This document shows positions 18,632 to 27,793 of a stretch of 64,000 nucleotides of DNA, in pieces. A program made the translations under genes and the position numbers. Position 1 is the first letter of the stretch, and each line of letters opens with the position of its first letter. The DNA lies in assembly GCA_000949895.1 (NCBI GenBank), contig JWIT01000003.1, positions 186,001-250,000 of the forward strand. The letters run 5' to 3'. The notes under the pieces are model-generated. The model saw only the letters and a list, made by a program, of their open reading frames with translations. It had not been told where the DNA came from and ran no database searches. This DNA comes from Agrobacterium arsenijevicii. GTDB lineage: Bacteria; Pseudomonadota; Alphaproteobacteria; Rhizobiales; Rhizobiaceae.

Positions 18632-20074
18632 ATGACCGCTGAAATTCTTTTTGCCAGTCTGCACATCGCGACGCCCGAGCTGATCCTTGCGGTCGGCGCG
18701 CTGGCGCTGCTCATGATTGGCGTCTTCTCGGGCGACAAGTCGACAACGACGGTCACGGGCCTCTCCGTGGCCCTGCTGCTCGTCGTCGGTCTCTGGATCG
18801 TCTTTGCTCCCGCTTCCGGAAAAGCCTTCGGCGGCGTTTACGTCGCCGATGCCTTCGGCAATTTCATGAAGATCCTGGCGCTGATCGGCTCGATCACCGC
18901 CATGATCCTTTCCGTCGGCCAGAGCCGTTTTGAACCGGTCGGCCGGTTCGAATATCCGGTGCTTCTGGTGCTGGCCACCCTCGGCATTCTGCTGATGATC
19001 TCGGCCAACAACATGATCTCGCTGTATATGGCGCTGGAGCTGCAGTCGCTGGCGCTCTACGTCATCTGCGCCATCAACCGGGAAAGCCTGCGCTCCACGG
19101 AAGCGGGCCTGAAATATTTCGTTCTCGGCGCGCTCTCCTCCGGCATGTTGCTTTACGGCATGTCGCTGGTTTACGGCTTTACCGGCAATACCGGCTTTAC
19201 CGAAATCGCCCAGGTTCTGGCGTCGGAAACCCGCTCGCTCGGTCTGGTTTTCGGCCTCGTCTTCGTGCTGGCCGGCCTGGCATTCAAGATTTCCGCCGTG
19301 CCATTCCACATGTGGACGCCGGACGTTTATGAAGGCGCACCGACCCCGGTCACCGCTTTCCTCTCTGCCGCGCCCAAGATCGGCGCCATGGCGATCCTCG
19401 TGCGCATCGTCGTCGAGGCTTTCCAGCCGGTCTTTGCCGACTGGCAGCAGATCGTTGTCTTCATCTCCATCGCTTCCATGCTGCTCGGCTCGTTTGCGGC
19501 AATCGGCCAGAAGAACATCAAGCGCCTGATGGCCTATTCCTCCATCGGTCACATGGGTTACGCGCTGGTTGGTCTCGCCGCCGGCACCGAAGCCGGTATC
19601 TCGGGCGTCATCCTTTACATGACCATCTATATGGTCATGACGCTCGGCACCTTCGCCTGCATTCTTTCCATGCGCCGCAAGGAAATCGGCAATGTTGAAA
19701 ATGTCGAGGATCTGGCCGGGCTTTCTTCCACCAACCCCTTCATGGCGGTTGTGCTGACGATCCTGATGTTCTCGCTTGCCGGCATTCCGCCGCTCGCCGG
19801 CTTCTTCGGCAAGTACTACGTCTTCCTCGCCGCCATCGAAGCGAAGCTTTATCCGCTCGCCGTCATCGGTGTGATCGGCTCGGTCGTCGGCGCGTATTAT
19901 TATATCCGCGTCGTCAAGGTCATGTGGTTCGATGAAGCCAAGGGCAGTTTTGAACGTCCGGCCGGCGAACTGAAGATCGTTTATGCGCTTTCGGGATTGT
20001 TTGTCGTCGCCTTCGTCGTCTTCGGCGGTGCTCTCGGCAATGCGGTCACGGTTGCGGCAAAGACCTTCTTTTGA
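18632..20074 (+). CDS. nuoN: NADH-quinone oxidoreductase subunit N
   Basis: Third antiporter-like proton-pumping subunit, 480 residues from the ATG at 18632 (a TTG two codons upstream is possible, as GACAGGA fits either). [19 protein letters not shown] lies near residue 218 with the channel lysine. It is the last complex I gene of the operon, followed at once by birA. Confidence 0.97.
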   Translation: MTAEILFASLHIATPELILAVGALALLMIGVFSGDKSTTTVTGLSVALLLVVGLWIVFAPASGKAFGGVYVADAFGNFMKILALIGSITAMILSVGQSRFEPVGRFEYPVLLVLATLGILLMISANNMISLYMALELQSLALYVICAINRESLRSTEAGLKYFVLGALSSGMLLYGMSLVYGFTGNTGFTEIAQVLASETRSLGLVFGLVFVLAGLAFKISAVPFHMWTPDVYEGAPTPVTAFLSAAPKIGAMAILVRIVVEAFQPVFADWQQIVVFISIASMLLGSFAAIGQKNIKRLMAYSSIGHMGYALVGLAAGTEAGISGVILYMTIYMVMTLGTFACILSMRRKEIGNVENVEDLAGLSSTNPFMAVVLTILMFSLAGIPPLAGFFGKYYVFLAAIEAKLYPLAVIGVIGSVVGAYYYIRVVKVMWFDEAKGSFERPAGELKIVYALSGLFVVAFVVFGGALGNAVTVAAKTFF

Positions 20075-20100
20075 GCAACACACACAAGCATACGGGCCGG

Positions 20101-20841
20101 ATGTCCATCGATGACTTCCGGCACGAAGCGATGGCGGAAACGCCATCGACCAATATAGAATGTTTTGCCCGGGCAAGGGCAGGCGATGGCGGTAATCTTT
20201 GGGTCACCGCCATCCGCCAGACCGGCGGGCGCGGGCGTCGCGGCCGGCCATGGGTGTCCGAACCCGGCAATCTCTACGCCTCGCTTCTTCTCATCGATCC
20301 GGCTCCGATGGAGCGCATAGGCTCATTGCCGCTTGCCTTTGCGCTCGCCGTTTACCGCGCCATCCGCGCCGTTTTGCCGACGGGCGGTGAGCCGCTTGAA
20401 ATCAAATGGCCGAACGACGTGCTGATCGGCCGCCGGAAGACCTGCGGCATTCTGATGGAAGCCGAACTTCTGCCGGACGGGCGGCGCGCCATCGTCATCG
20501 GCATCGGCATCAACATCGCCCATAAACCGGAAAACCCACTTTATCCCGTCACCATGCTGTCCGAACACGGCGCGTCATGTTCTCCCGACGAGCTGTTCGC
20601 GCATCTGTTTCGCGAAACGGCGGAGGTGCTGAAGAGCTGGGATGAGGGCAGGGGCGTTTCCGGCGTCATGGCCGGATGGCGGGCCGCCGCCTGCGGTATC
20701 GGCGAACACATCACCGTCAATTTTCCGGATCGCTCGATCGGCGGGCGTTTCGTTGGAATTGATGATAATGGTTATCTGCTGCTGGATGAGGACGAGGGCG
20801 CAAGGCGCTCCATCGCCGCCGGCGACGTGTTTTTCGGATGA
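20101..20841 (+). CDS. birA: biotin--[acetyl-CoA-carboxylase] ligase
   Basis: Attaches biotin to the acetyl-CoA carboxylase carrier protein. It has 246 residues from the ATG at 20101; a TTG at 20071 overlapping the nuoN stop would add ten. It has the catalytic part only: TPSTN near the start, GRGRRGRPW (biotinyl-AMP loop), KWPNDVLIG and KTCGILMEAE, and a short C-terminal SH3-like domain. There is no N-terminal DNA-binding helix-turn-helix, so it should be an enzyme and not a repressor. Placement after nuoN is common in rhizobia. Confidence 0.93.
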   Translation: MSIDDFRHEAMAETPSTNIECFARARAGDGGNLWVTAIRQTGGRGRRGRPWVSEPGNLYASLLLIDPAPMERIGSLPLAFALAVYRAIRAVLPTGGEPLEIKWPNDVLIGRRKTCGILMEAELLPDGRRAIVIGIGINIAHKPENPLYPVTMLSEHGASCSPDELFAHLFRETAEVLKSWDEGRGVSGVMAGWRAAACGIGEHITVNFPDRSIGGRFVGIDDNGYLLLDEDEGARRSIAAGDVFFG

Positions 20842-21049
20842 GGTGAAACGGTGCGGCTTCAAAGCCCCGCGCCGAACCTCTTCCCACAGGTTGGAGCTTT
20901 CCTGCGGCTCATGAAAAGCAGGGTGGAAGACCGGTTCCGCATCGGCCCGGTCGATCAGATGGTTTAACAGGTCCGATGCTCTTAAATGGGCGGCTGGGCG
21001 CGGCATATCGCCGTCGCCTGCGCGCTCTCGTGAATGGATAAGAAGAACA

Positions 21050-22717
21050 ATGGCTAAACAGGACGAACTGGTATTTCTGCCACTTGGCGGCGTCGGCGAA
21101 ATCGGCATGAATCTGGCGCTTTACGGCTACGGACCGGAAAGCAAGCGCCAATGGATCATGGTGGATTGCGGCGTGACCTTCGCCGGTCTCGACCTGCCGG
21201 GCGTCGATCTGGTTCTGCCCGACATCAGCTTCATCGCCGAGCAGAAGAAGAACCTCAAAGGCATCATCATCACCCACGCCCATGAGGACCATTATGGCGC
21301 GCTGAACGACCTGTGGCCCGGCCTCAATGTTCCGGTCTACGCCTCGGGTTTCACCGCCGGCATGCTGGAGGCGAAGCGCGCCTATGAGGGCAGCCGCGCC
21401 GAAATTCCAATCACCCCGTTCAAGGCAGGTGACCGCATCAATGTCGGCCCCTTCGAAATCGAGGCCGTCGGCGTCAACCACTCGATCCCCGAACCGATGT
21501 CGCTGGTCATTCGCACGCCGCTCGGTAATGTCATCCACACGGGCGACTGGAAAATCGATGAAGCGCCGTCGCTTGGTCCGTTGACGGACGAGGCCCGCTT
21601 CCGCGCCATCGGCGAAGAGGGCGTGCTGGCGCTGATGTGCGACAGCACCAACGCGCTGCGCGACGGCGTATCGCCATCGGAGCACGAGGTTTCCGAAGGT
21701 CTGCAGCAGATCATCGAAAATGCAGAGGGCCGGGTGGCCATCACCACTTTCTCCTCCAATGTCGGGCGTATCCGCTCCATCGCGCAGGCAGCGGAAGCGG
21801 CTGGACGTGAAGTGCTGCTGCTCGGCTCGTCGCTGAAGCGCGTCGTCAACGTCTCGCAGGATCTCGGCATCATGGAAGGCATCAAGCCGTTCCTGGCCGA
21901 AGATGAATACGGCTATATCCCGCGCAACAAGGTCGTCGTCATTCTTACCGGTTCGCAGGGCGAGCCGCGGGCGGCGCTTGCCAAACTTTCGCGCGACGAG
22001 ATGCGCAATGTGGCGCTTGCTGCCGGTGACACAGTGGTGTTTTCGTCGCGCGCCATTCCCGGCAACGAGAAGGCGATCATCGAGATCAAGAACGGCCTGA
22101 TAGAGCAGGGCATCCATATCGTGACCGACAATGAGGCCTTGGTGCACGTTTCGGGCCATCCCCGTCGCAACGAGCTTCTGCGGATGTATGAATGGACGAA
22201 GCCTGAAATCGTCGTGCCGGTGCACGGCGAGGCGGCGCATCTGGTGGCGCAGAAGGAACTGGCCGAACAGGCCGGCATCTCGCAGGTGCCGAAGGTTCGT
22301 AACGGCAACATTTTGCGTCTGGCGCCCGGTCCTGCGGAAGTCATCAATGACGCGCCGCACGGCCGCGTCTTCAAGGACGGCAACCTCATCGGCGATCTGG
22401 ACGAGATGGGGATCAGCAATCGCCGCAAGCTTTCATTCGCCGGCCATGTTTCCGTCAACGTGCTGCTGGACAGCCGTTTCGACTTCCTCGGCGATCCCGA
22501 TGTCGTGCCCTTCGGCCTGCCGGAGTTTGATGACGAAGGCGAGGACATGGAAGATACGCTCTATGACGCCGTTCTCGGCGCCGTGGAAAGCATTCCGCGC
22601 GCCCGCCGCAAGGATCTGGCGCTGCTACGGGAGGCAGTGCGCCGCGCCGTGCGTGCCGCTGCCAACCAGGCATGGGGCAAGAAGCCGATCGTGACGGTTT
22701 TCGTCACCAAGGTCTGA
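21050..22717 (+). CDS. rnj: ribonuclease J
   Basis: Metallo-beta-lactamase fold RNase (RNase J family, 555 residues) acting in 5' end processing and decay of mRNA and rRNA. The metal motif HAHEDH is at residues 76-81; HTGDWKID and CDSTNA give further ligands, and the beta-CASP region includes SGHPRRNEL and PVHGEAAHL. A ribosome site (GGATAAGAAGA) precedes the ATG. It lies 208 nt after birA; no gene is seen in that gap. Confidence 0.96.
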   Translation: MAKQDELVFLPLGGVGEIGMNLALYGYGPESKRQWIMVDCGVTFAGLDLPGVDLVLPDISFIAEQKKNLKGIIITHAHEDHYGALNDLWPGLNVPVYASGFTAGMLEAKRAYEGSRAEIPITPFKAGDRINVGPFEIEAVGVNHSIPEPMSLVIRTPLGNVIHTGDWKIDEAPSLGPLTDEARFRAIGEEGVLALMCDSTNALRDGVSPSEHEVSEGLQQIIENAEGRVAITTFSSNVGRIRSIAQAAEAAGREVLLLGSSLKRVVNVSQDLGIMEGIKPFLAEDEYGYIPRNKVVVILTGSQGEPRAALAKLSRDEMRNVALAAGDTVVFSSRAIPGNEKAIIEIKNGLIEQGIHIVTDNEALVHVSGHPRRNELLRMYEWTKPEIVVPVHGEAAHLVAQKELAEQAGISQVPKVRNGNILRLAPGPAEVINDAPHGRVFKDGNLIGDLDEMGISNRRKLSFAGHVSVNVLLDSRFDFLGDPDVVPFGLPEFDDEGEDMEDTLYDAVLGAVESIPRARRKDLALLREAVRRAVRAAANQAWGKKPIVTVFVTKV

Positions 22718-22740
22718 GCCGGAAGGCACCGAATTTTCAA

Positions 22741-22773
22741 GCTGTCATGTCCGGATCGTTCCGGGCATGACAG
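22741..22773. repeat. inverted repeat after rnj
   Basis: Arms CTGTCATGTCCGGA and TTCCGGGCATGACAG pair almost perfectly around a 3-4 nt loop. No T tract follows, so it may be a factor-independent RNA 3' end stabiliser rather than a classical terminator. Confidence 0.5.
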
Positions 22774-22890
22774 GAGAGCCGTTCCTTATCGCTCTCTCGC
22801 TTCTTCGCGGCTTTTTGCGCTTCTTGCAGGGAAGTGATTCTGGTTCGCGAATGAATGGGTTACAAGGAACGCATTACGCAGGAGGACGTC

Positions 22891-23160
22891 ATGCCGCTTC
22901 TTTCGGTCTTCGCCATTTATTTCATCGTCTGGTGGACGGTGCTTTTCATTGTGCTGCCGATTGGCCTTCGCACCCAGGAGGAAGAGGGCGAGGTGGCACT
23001 CGGCACGGTCGCCAGCGCACCGTCCCGGTTCAGGGGCGGGCGGATCGTGTTGTGGACGACCCTGATATCGGCTTTGATCTGTGGGCTCTGGTACGGCGGA
23101 ACCTGGTGGTTCGGCGTCAGCATGGACGACCTGCCGAGAATAATCCCGGTTTTCGACTGA
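22891..23160 (+). CDS. DUF1467 family membrane protein
   Basis: A small inner-membrane protein of 89 residues with two hydrophobic spans (about 6-26 and 58-78) and a polar middle (RTQEEEGEVALGTVASAPS). This matches the DUF1467 family found next to proS in many alphaproteobacteria; function unknown. The start is fixed by a strong CAGGAGGA 7 nt upstream. Confidence 0.88.
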   Translation: MPLLSVFAIYFIVWWTVLFIVLPIGLRTQEEEGEVALGTVASAPSRFRGGRIVLWTTLISALICGLWYGGTWWFGVSMDDLPRIIPVFD

Positions 23161-23848
23161 AGCACATCGCGCAAGTCCTGCCGTTTATGGCACGCCGCAA
23201 AATCTTGCAGCGGGCCGGGCTTGATGACGCGATTTAATGCAACCTGCGGCATGGCCGTCTCGCGAACGGTTCGCCACAGGGCGGATCGGGATTGTCATAT
23301 GGATGTCATATCTATCGTGCACACACCATAAGCGTGTCTGGCGGTCGATTCACCGCCATAATTTAACCGGAATAACGATCCGGAGTTGCGGTCGCGTGCA
23401 GCAAGCAAAAAAAAACAAGGCATTTCAGCCTTGTTTTTCAGGTTTCGCGTGATCTGTAACCGTTACCGGGGCAGCGACAAGCGCGCCTAAGACCTAATCC
23501 TCCCAAGACTGACCGCGAAAACGGCAAGAATTTAGACTTCCTGCCTCTTTTGTGAGCTAAAGTTAGCCCAATCACCCATGCTTGTCATCTCATTTTTTGC
23601 ATATTTGTTACAGTCGGCAAAAAATTCCCTGTGGTGCAATTTGTCGCACCGGATCAAGAATAATATTCCGGCCAAAGCGTTTTGACGCGAATTAGCTATC
23701 GCGAAAATGCCATGAAATCGCCTTAGCCGCTCTTTGCATGGCGGGTTTTCTTCTTGGTCAGAAACGGCTATGTACGGCGCCAATATCCCTCTATTCGGGG
23801 CGATTCCCGCGCCTTTGCGCGTTGTCGCCCATACCAATGGAAGCCGTC
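23161..23848. other. intergenic stretch before proS
   Basis: About 690 bases without a credible gene. It holds one hairpin with A/T flanks (23412-23438), an AT-rich segment around 23540-23680 that may contain the proS promoter, and no recognisable T-box or other leader. Confidence 0.45.
23412..23438 (+). terminator. intrinsic terminator, probably bidirectional
   Basis: Stem AAAACAAGGC / GCCTTGTTTT with loop ATTTCA. On the + strand it ends in TTTTT; on the - strand it ends in an even longer T run. It lies 250 nt after the DUF1467 gene. Confidence 0.7.
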
Positions 23849-25171
23849 ATGCGTCTCAGCCGTTATTTCATGCCCATCCTGAAGGAAAACCCCAAGGAAG
23901 CGGAGATTGTCTCCCATCGCCTCATGCTGCGTGCGGGCATGATCCGGCAGCAATCGGCTGGCATTTATTCCTGGCTGCCGCTCGGCAAGCGCGTGCTCGA
24001 CAAGGTCAACAGGATCATCCGTCAGGAGCAGGACCGCGCGGGCGCCATCGAGCTTCTGATGCCGACGCTGCAAACGGCCGAGCTGTGGCAGGAAAGCGGC
24101 CGTTATGACGATTACGGCAAGGAAATGCTGCGCATCAAGGACCGTCAGGACCGCCAGATGCTCTACGGTCCGACCAATGAGGAGATGATCACCGACATCT
24201 TCCGTTCCTACGTGAAGTCCTACAAGAACCTGCCGCTGAACCTCTACCATATCCAGCTGAAGTTCCGCGACGAGGTGCGTCCCCGTTTCGGCACCATGCG
24301 TTCGCGCGAGTTCCTGATGAAGGACGCCTATTCCTTCGATCTGACCAAGGAAGACGCGATCCACTCCTATAACAAGATGTTCGTGGCTTATCTGCGCACC
24401 TTCGAGCGCCTTGGCCTGCGCGCCATTCCCATGCGCGCCGATACCGGCCCGATCGGCGGCAACCACAGCCACGAATTCATCATTCTGGCCGATACCGGCG
24501 AATCCGAGGTTTTCTGCCACAAGAATTTCCTCGATCGCGCCATCCCCGCTGACGATACCGATTTCGATGATGTCGCCGCACTTCAGGGCGTTTTCAACGA
24601 GTGGACGACCGAATACGCCGCCACCTCGGAAATGCACGACGAGGCCGCTTACGACGCCATCCCCGAGGGTGAGCGTCTTTCCGCGCGTGGTATCGAAGTT
24701 GGCCACATCTTCTATTTCGGCACCAAATATTCCGAGCCGATGGGCGCCAAGGTGCAGGGTCCTGATGGCAAGGAACATCCCGTCCACATGGGTTCCTACG
24801 GCATTGGCCCGACACGCCTTGTTCCCGCCATCATTGAAGCATCGCATGACGAAAATGGAATCATCTGGCCGGCTTCGGTCGCTCCTTTCGATGTCGTCAT
24901 TATCAACATGAAGGCAGGTGACGCGGCCTGTGATGCGGCTTGTGAAAAGCTGTATTCCTCGCTCTCCAACGCGGGCAAGGATGTTCTTTATGACGACACC
25001 GACGACCGTGCGGGCCAGAAATTCGCCACTGCGGACCTGATCGGCGTGCCGGTACAGATCATCGTCGGCCCGCGTTCGGTTGCGAACGGCGAAGTCGAGG
25101 TGAAGGATCGCAAGACCGGCGAACGTGAAACCGTCACAATCGAAGCGGCAATGAACAAGGTGCTTGGCTAA
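23849..25171 (+). CDS. proS: prolyl-tRNA synthetase
   Basis: Charges tRNA-Pro. With the ATG at 23849 it has 440 residues, the size of the short alphaproteobacterial ProS type 2, which lacks the editing insertion. Class II synthetase motifs are clear: [54 protein letters not shown] and the C-terminal anticodon-binding domain. An in-frame ATG four codons upstream is possible. No leader control element was seen. Confidence 0.96.
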   Translation: MRLSRYFMPILKENPKEAEIVSHRLMLRAGMIRQQSAGIYSWLPLGKRVLDKVNRIIRQEQDRAGAIELLMPTLQTAELWQESGRYDDYGKEMLRIKDRQDRQMLYGPTNEEMITDIFRSYVKSYKNLPLNLYHIQLKFRDEVRPRFGTMRSREFLMKDAYSFDLTKEDAIHSYNKMFVAYLRTFERLGLRAIPMRADTGPIGGNHSHEFIILADTGESEVFCHKNFLDRAIPADDTDFDDVAALQGVFNEWTTEYAATSEMHDEAAYDAIPEGERLSARGIEVGHIFYFGTKYSEPMGAKVQGPDGKEHPVHMGSYGIGPTRLVPAIIEASHDENGIIWPASVAPFDVVIINMKAGDAACDAACEKLYSSLSNAGKDVLYDDTDDRAGQKFATADLIGVPVQIIVGPRSVANGEVEVKDRKTGERETVTIEAAMNKVLG

Positions 25172-25303
25172 GCGCGGAATAGTGAAAAGTGTGGAGCGGT
25201 TTTCGCCTGAAATCCGCTCCAGCTTTATGAGATCACGATCCGCAAAAACTGGGGTCGGTTTTTAAGGAAAACCGGCCTTGCAAGTCCAGATCAGGGAGAC
25301 GAC

Positions 25304-26611
25304 ATGGCAAAAGCCGAGGCTGACAAGGGTGCGGCTCCTTCCGCCCGGGAAAAGACCGCCCGGCCGTTTTCCGCTTTCGAGCGCATGGTGGCGTGGCGCT
25401 ATCTGCGGTCGCGGCGCAAGGAAGCGTTCATTTCCGTCATCGCCGGCTTCTCCTTCGTCGGCATCATGCTGGGCGTCGCGACGCTCATCATCGTCATGGC
25501 TGTCATGAACGGTTTTCGCACCGAGCTGATTTCGCGCATTCTCGGCATTAACGGCCATATGATCGTTCAGCCGATCGACCAGCCCTTCAATAATTATGAT
25601 GAGCTGGCGAAGAAATTCTCCGCCATTCCTGGTGTCACCATGGCCCTGCCACTGGTGGAGGGTCAGACCTTGGCCTCCGGTCGCGGTGGTGCCGGCTCCG
25701 GTGCCCTGGTGCGCGGTGTGCGTCAGGAAGATATCGACAAGATCAAGGAAGTCGCCACCAACATCAAGACCGGCGATCTCGTCGGCTTCATGGCGGGCGA
25801 CGGGGTTCTGGTCGGCTCAAGGCTTGCCGCCCAGCTGGGCGTGACGGCGGGCGACGATATCACCCTCATTTCGCCGGAAGGCGATGTGACGCCGATGGGG
25901 GTTAACCCGCGCGTCAAATCCTACAAAATTTCGGGCGTCTTCGAGATCGGCATGTCGGAATATGACGCGTCGATGATCTATATGCCGCTTTCAGAAGCCC
26001 AGCTTTATTTCAATGCCGAAGGCCTCGTGCAGTCCATTGAGCTTTACGTCAGTCGCCCTGATAATGTCGACGGCATCCGGCCGCTGGTGGAGCAGGCTGC
26101 CGAGCGGCAGATCTATATCACCGACTGGAGACAGCGAAACCAGACCTTCTTCTCCGCCCTGCAGGTGGAAAGAAACGTGATGTTCATGATCCTCACCCTC
26201 ATCGTTCTGGTGGCGGCGCTCAACATCATTTCCGGCCTCATCATGCTGGTGAAGGACAAGGGCAGCGATATCGCCATCCTGCGCACCATGGGCGCCAGTT
26301 CCGGCGCTGTCATGCGCATCTTCTTCATGACGGGGGCTGCGATCGGCACGGTCGGCACCTTTGCCGGTGTGGCGCTCGGTGTTCTCGTCTGCCTCAACGT
26401 GGAATCCATCCGGCAGTTCTTCTCCTGGGTTTCAGGCACGGTGCTGTTTGATCCGCAGCTCTATTTCCTCAGCCAGCTTCCGGCCGAAATGGATATCAGC
26501 GAGACCATTACCGTCGTCATCATGGCGCTGACGCTTTCTTTCTTGGCAACCATCTTTCCGGCATGGCGGGCTTCCAAGCTCGATCCGGTGCAGGCCCTGC
26601 GTTACGAATAA
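25304..26611 (+). CDS. lolC: lipoprotein-releasing ABC transporter permease LolC/LolE
   Basis: Inner-membrane permease that hands outer-membrane lipoproteins to LolA. It has 435 residues: a cytoplasmic N-tail, a first span (about 44-68), a large periplasmic domain, and three C-terminal spans in FtsX-like arrangement (MFMILTLIVLVAALNIISG, then two more). Motif RRKEAFISVIAGFS near residue 37 is typical. Only one permease gene is present, so it probably forms a homodimer, as is usual outside gammaproteobacteria. AGGGAGACGAC precedes the ATG. LolD follows after 15 nt. Confidence 0.93.
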   Translation: MAKAEADKGAAPSAREKTARPFSAFERMVAWRYLRSRRKEAFISVIAGFSFVGIMLGVATLIIVMAVMNGFRTELISRILGINGHMIVQPIDQPFNNYDELAKKFSAIPGVTMALPLVEGQTLASGRGGAGSGALVRGVRQEDIDKIKEVATNIKTGDLVGFMAGDGVLVGSRLAAQLGVTAGDDITLISPEGDVTPMGVNPRVKSYKISGVFEIGMSEYDASMIYMPLSEAQLYFNAEGLVQSIELYVSRPDNVDGIRPLVEQAAERQIYITDWRQRNQTFFSALQVERNVMFMILTLIVLVAALNIISGLIMLVKDKGSDIAILRTMGASSGAVMRIFFMTGAAIGTVGTFAGVALGVLVCLNVESIRQFFSWVSGTVLFDPQLYFLSQLPAEMDISETITVVIMALTLSFLATIFPAWRASKLDPVQALRYE

Positions 26612-26626
26612 GGACCGCTTCACAAT

Positions 26627-27310
26627 ATGGCAAAAAAATCAGTGCTGCGGCTTACCGGCGTCGAGAGGACCTATGGTCAGGGCGAGACGTCGCTCTCCAT
26701 TCTGCGCAAGGCCGATTTCGAGTTGAAGAGTGGCGAGATGGTGGCGCTTGTCGCTCCCTCGGGCACCGGCAAATCCACGCTGCTGCATCTGGCCGGGCTT
26801 CTGGAACATCCAGATGCCGGCGAGGTCTTCATCAATGGCGCGCCGTGCAACGGTCTGCCCGATGAAAAGCGCACGGCGATCCGCCGCAGCGATATCGGTT
26901 TCGTCTACCAGTTCCATCATCTGCTGCCCGAGTTTACGGCGGTGGAGAATGTGATGATGCCGCAGCTCATCGCCGGTTTGACGCAGGGCGAAGCCCGCAA
27001 GCGGGCCAGCGCGCTGCTCGATTACATGCGTGTCGGCCATCGTGGCGAACATCGCCCGGCCGAACTTTCCGGCGGTGAACAGCAGCGCGTGGCCATTGCG
27101 CGCGCGGTTGCCAATGCGCCGCTTCTGCTGCTCGCCGACGAGCCGACCGGCAACCTTGACCCGGAGACCGCGCATTATGTGTTCGATGCGCTGGAGGCGC
27201 TGGTGCGCCAGTCGGGCCTTGCTGCATTGATCGCCACCCACAATCACGAGCTTGCTAACCGCATGGACCGGCGCGTGACACTCGCCGACGGCAAGATCGT
27301 CGACTTCTGA
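26627..27310 (+). CDS. lolD: lipoprotein-releasing ABC transporter ATPase LolD
   Basis: ATPase partner of the preceding permease, 227 residues. It has a Walker A (APSGTGKST, about residues 44-52), signature LSGGEQQR, Walker [10 protein letters not shown] and the H-loop IATHNH. The family preference for Q after Walker A is met by [18 protein letters not shown]. Fifteen nt after lolC and ended by the terminator at 27428. Confidence 0.95.
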   Translation: MAKKSVLRLTGVERTYGQGETSLSILRKADFELKSGEMVALVAPSGTGKSTLLHLAGLLEHPDAGEVFINGAPCNGLPDEKRTAIRRSDIGFVYQFHHLLPEFTAVENVMMPQLIAGLTQGEARKRASALLDYMRVGHRGEHRPAELSGGEQQRVAIARAVANAPLLLLADEPTGNLDPETAHYVFDALEALVRQSGLAALIATHNHELANRMDRRVTLADGKIVDF

Positions 27311-27427
27311 TTGTGACGGTATAAGGCGATCACAGCGACGCCTTGGCGATCTGTTTTGCGGGTGAGTCTATCCGTTCTGCATTTCCCGCAAGACCGCTCG
27401 TCCTTCCACAATTGAATTTTTTTGCCG

Positions 27428-27457
27428 AACCCGGAGGTTTTTTACCTCCGGGTTTTT
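27428..27457 (+). terminator. intrinsic terminator of the lolCD operon
   Basis: Perfect 11-bp stem AACCCGGAGGT / ACCTCCGGGTT around a T-rich loop, followed by TTT. It lies about 120 nt after lolD and isolates the SOS-boxed gene that follows. Confidence 0.85.
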
Positions 27458-27545
27458 CGCTTTGGAGTCAGGGGCTTGCCATTCGTGGAAACGGAACCCC
27501 AGCCGATTCTGCCACGTTAGCAAGAGGAATATCAGTAAAAGCCTG

Positions 27546-27551
27546 TTGACA
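27546..27551 (+). promoter_or_regulatory. -35 element of an SOS-type promoter
   Basis: An exact TTGACA starting nine bases before the first unit of the LexA operator. The -10 must lie inside or at the end of the operator (AAAATA or CATAAC are candidates), so bound LexA would block RNA polymerase. The -10 is not certain. Confidence 0.5.
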
Positions 27552-27554
27552 ATC

Positions 27555-27580
27555 GAACGAAATGAGAACAAAAATAGAAC
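27555..27580 (+). promoter_or_regulatory. triple LexA (SOS) box
   Basis: Three exact GAAC units at 27555-27558, 27566-27569 and 27577-27580, each separated by seven bases. Read on the other strand this is GTTC-N7-GTTC-N7-GTTC. GTTC-N7-GTTC is the established direct-repeat operator of alphaproteobacterial LexA; here two overlapping copies are present. It sits between a TTGACA and the ribosome site of the 28-codon gene, and no other gene is close except dnaE downstream. Confidence 0.85.
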
Positions 27581-27601
27581 ATAACGAGTAAGGAGAGACC
27601 A

Positions 27602-27688
27602 ATGACTGATTTCATCCGTGACGTTGCCGCTTTCGCCTCTATCGCTGTGTTTGTTGCCAGCTTTTCGGTGATCCTCACTGCCCTGTGA
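27602..27688 (+). CDS. 28-residue membrane peptide under SOS control
   Basis: A tiny gene not previously named by me. It encodes MTDFIRDVAAFAS followed by a hydrophobic run (residues 9-28: AAFASIAVFVASFSVILTAL), so a short polar N-terminus and one transmembrane span. AAGGAGA sits 8 nt before the ATG, a much better ribosome site than most genes here. The promoter carries a triple LexA box. Size, topology and regulation resemble SidA, the 29-residue SOS-induced division inhibitor of Caulobacter, and TisB-like SOS peptides. I infer a similar damage-response role; I did not establish homology. Confidence 0.75.
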   Translation: MTDFIRDVAAFASIAVFVASFSVILTAL

Positions 27689-27793
27689 AGGGCGCGCCGG
27701 CGCAGAAGCCTGTATAGACGCCGTAAGGCGGTGGACTTTAAAGGCCGGAAATCGGAAAATCGCCCCCTCGATTCAGAATGACAGGATGACGAT

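Noticed and set aside
23600-23848. Possible T-box or attenuator leader of proS
   Set aside because: No stem-loop with specifier pattern or competing terminator; T-boxes are not expected in this lineage.
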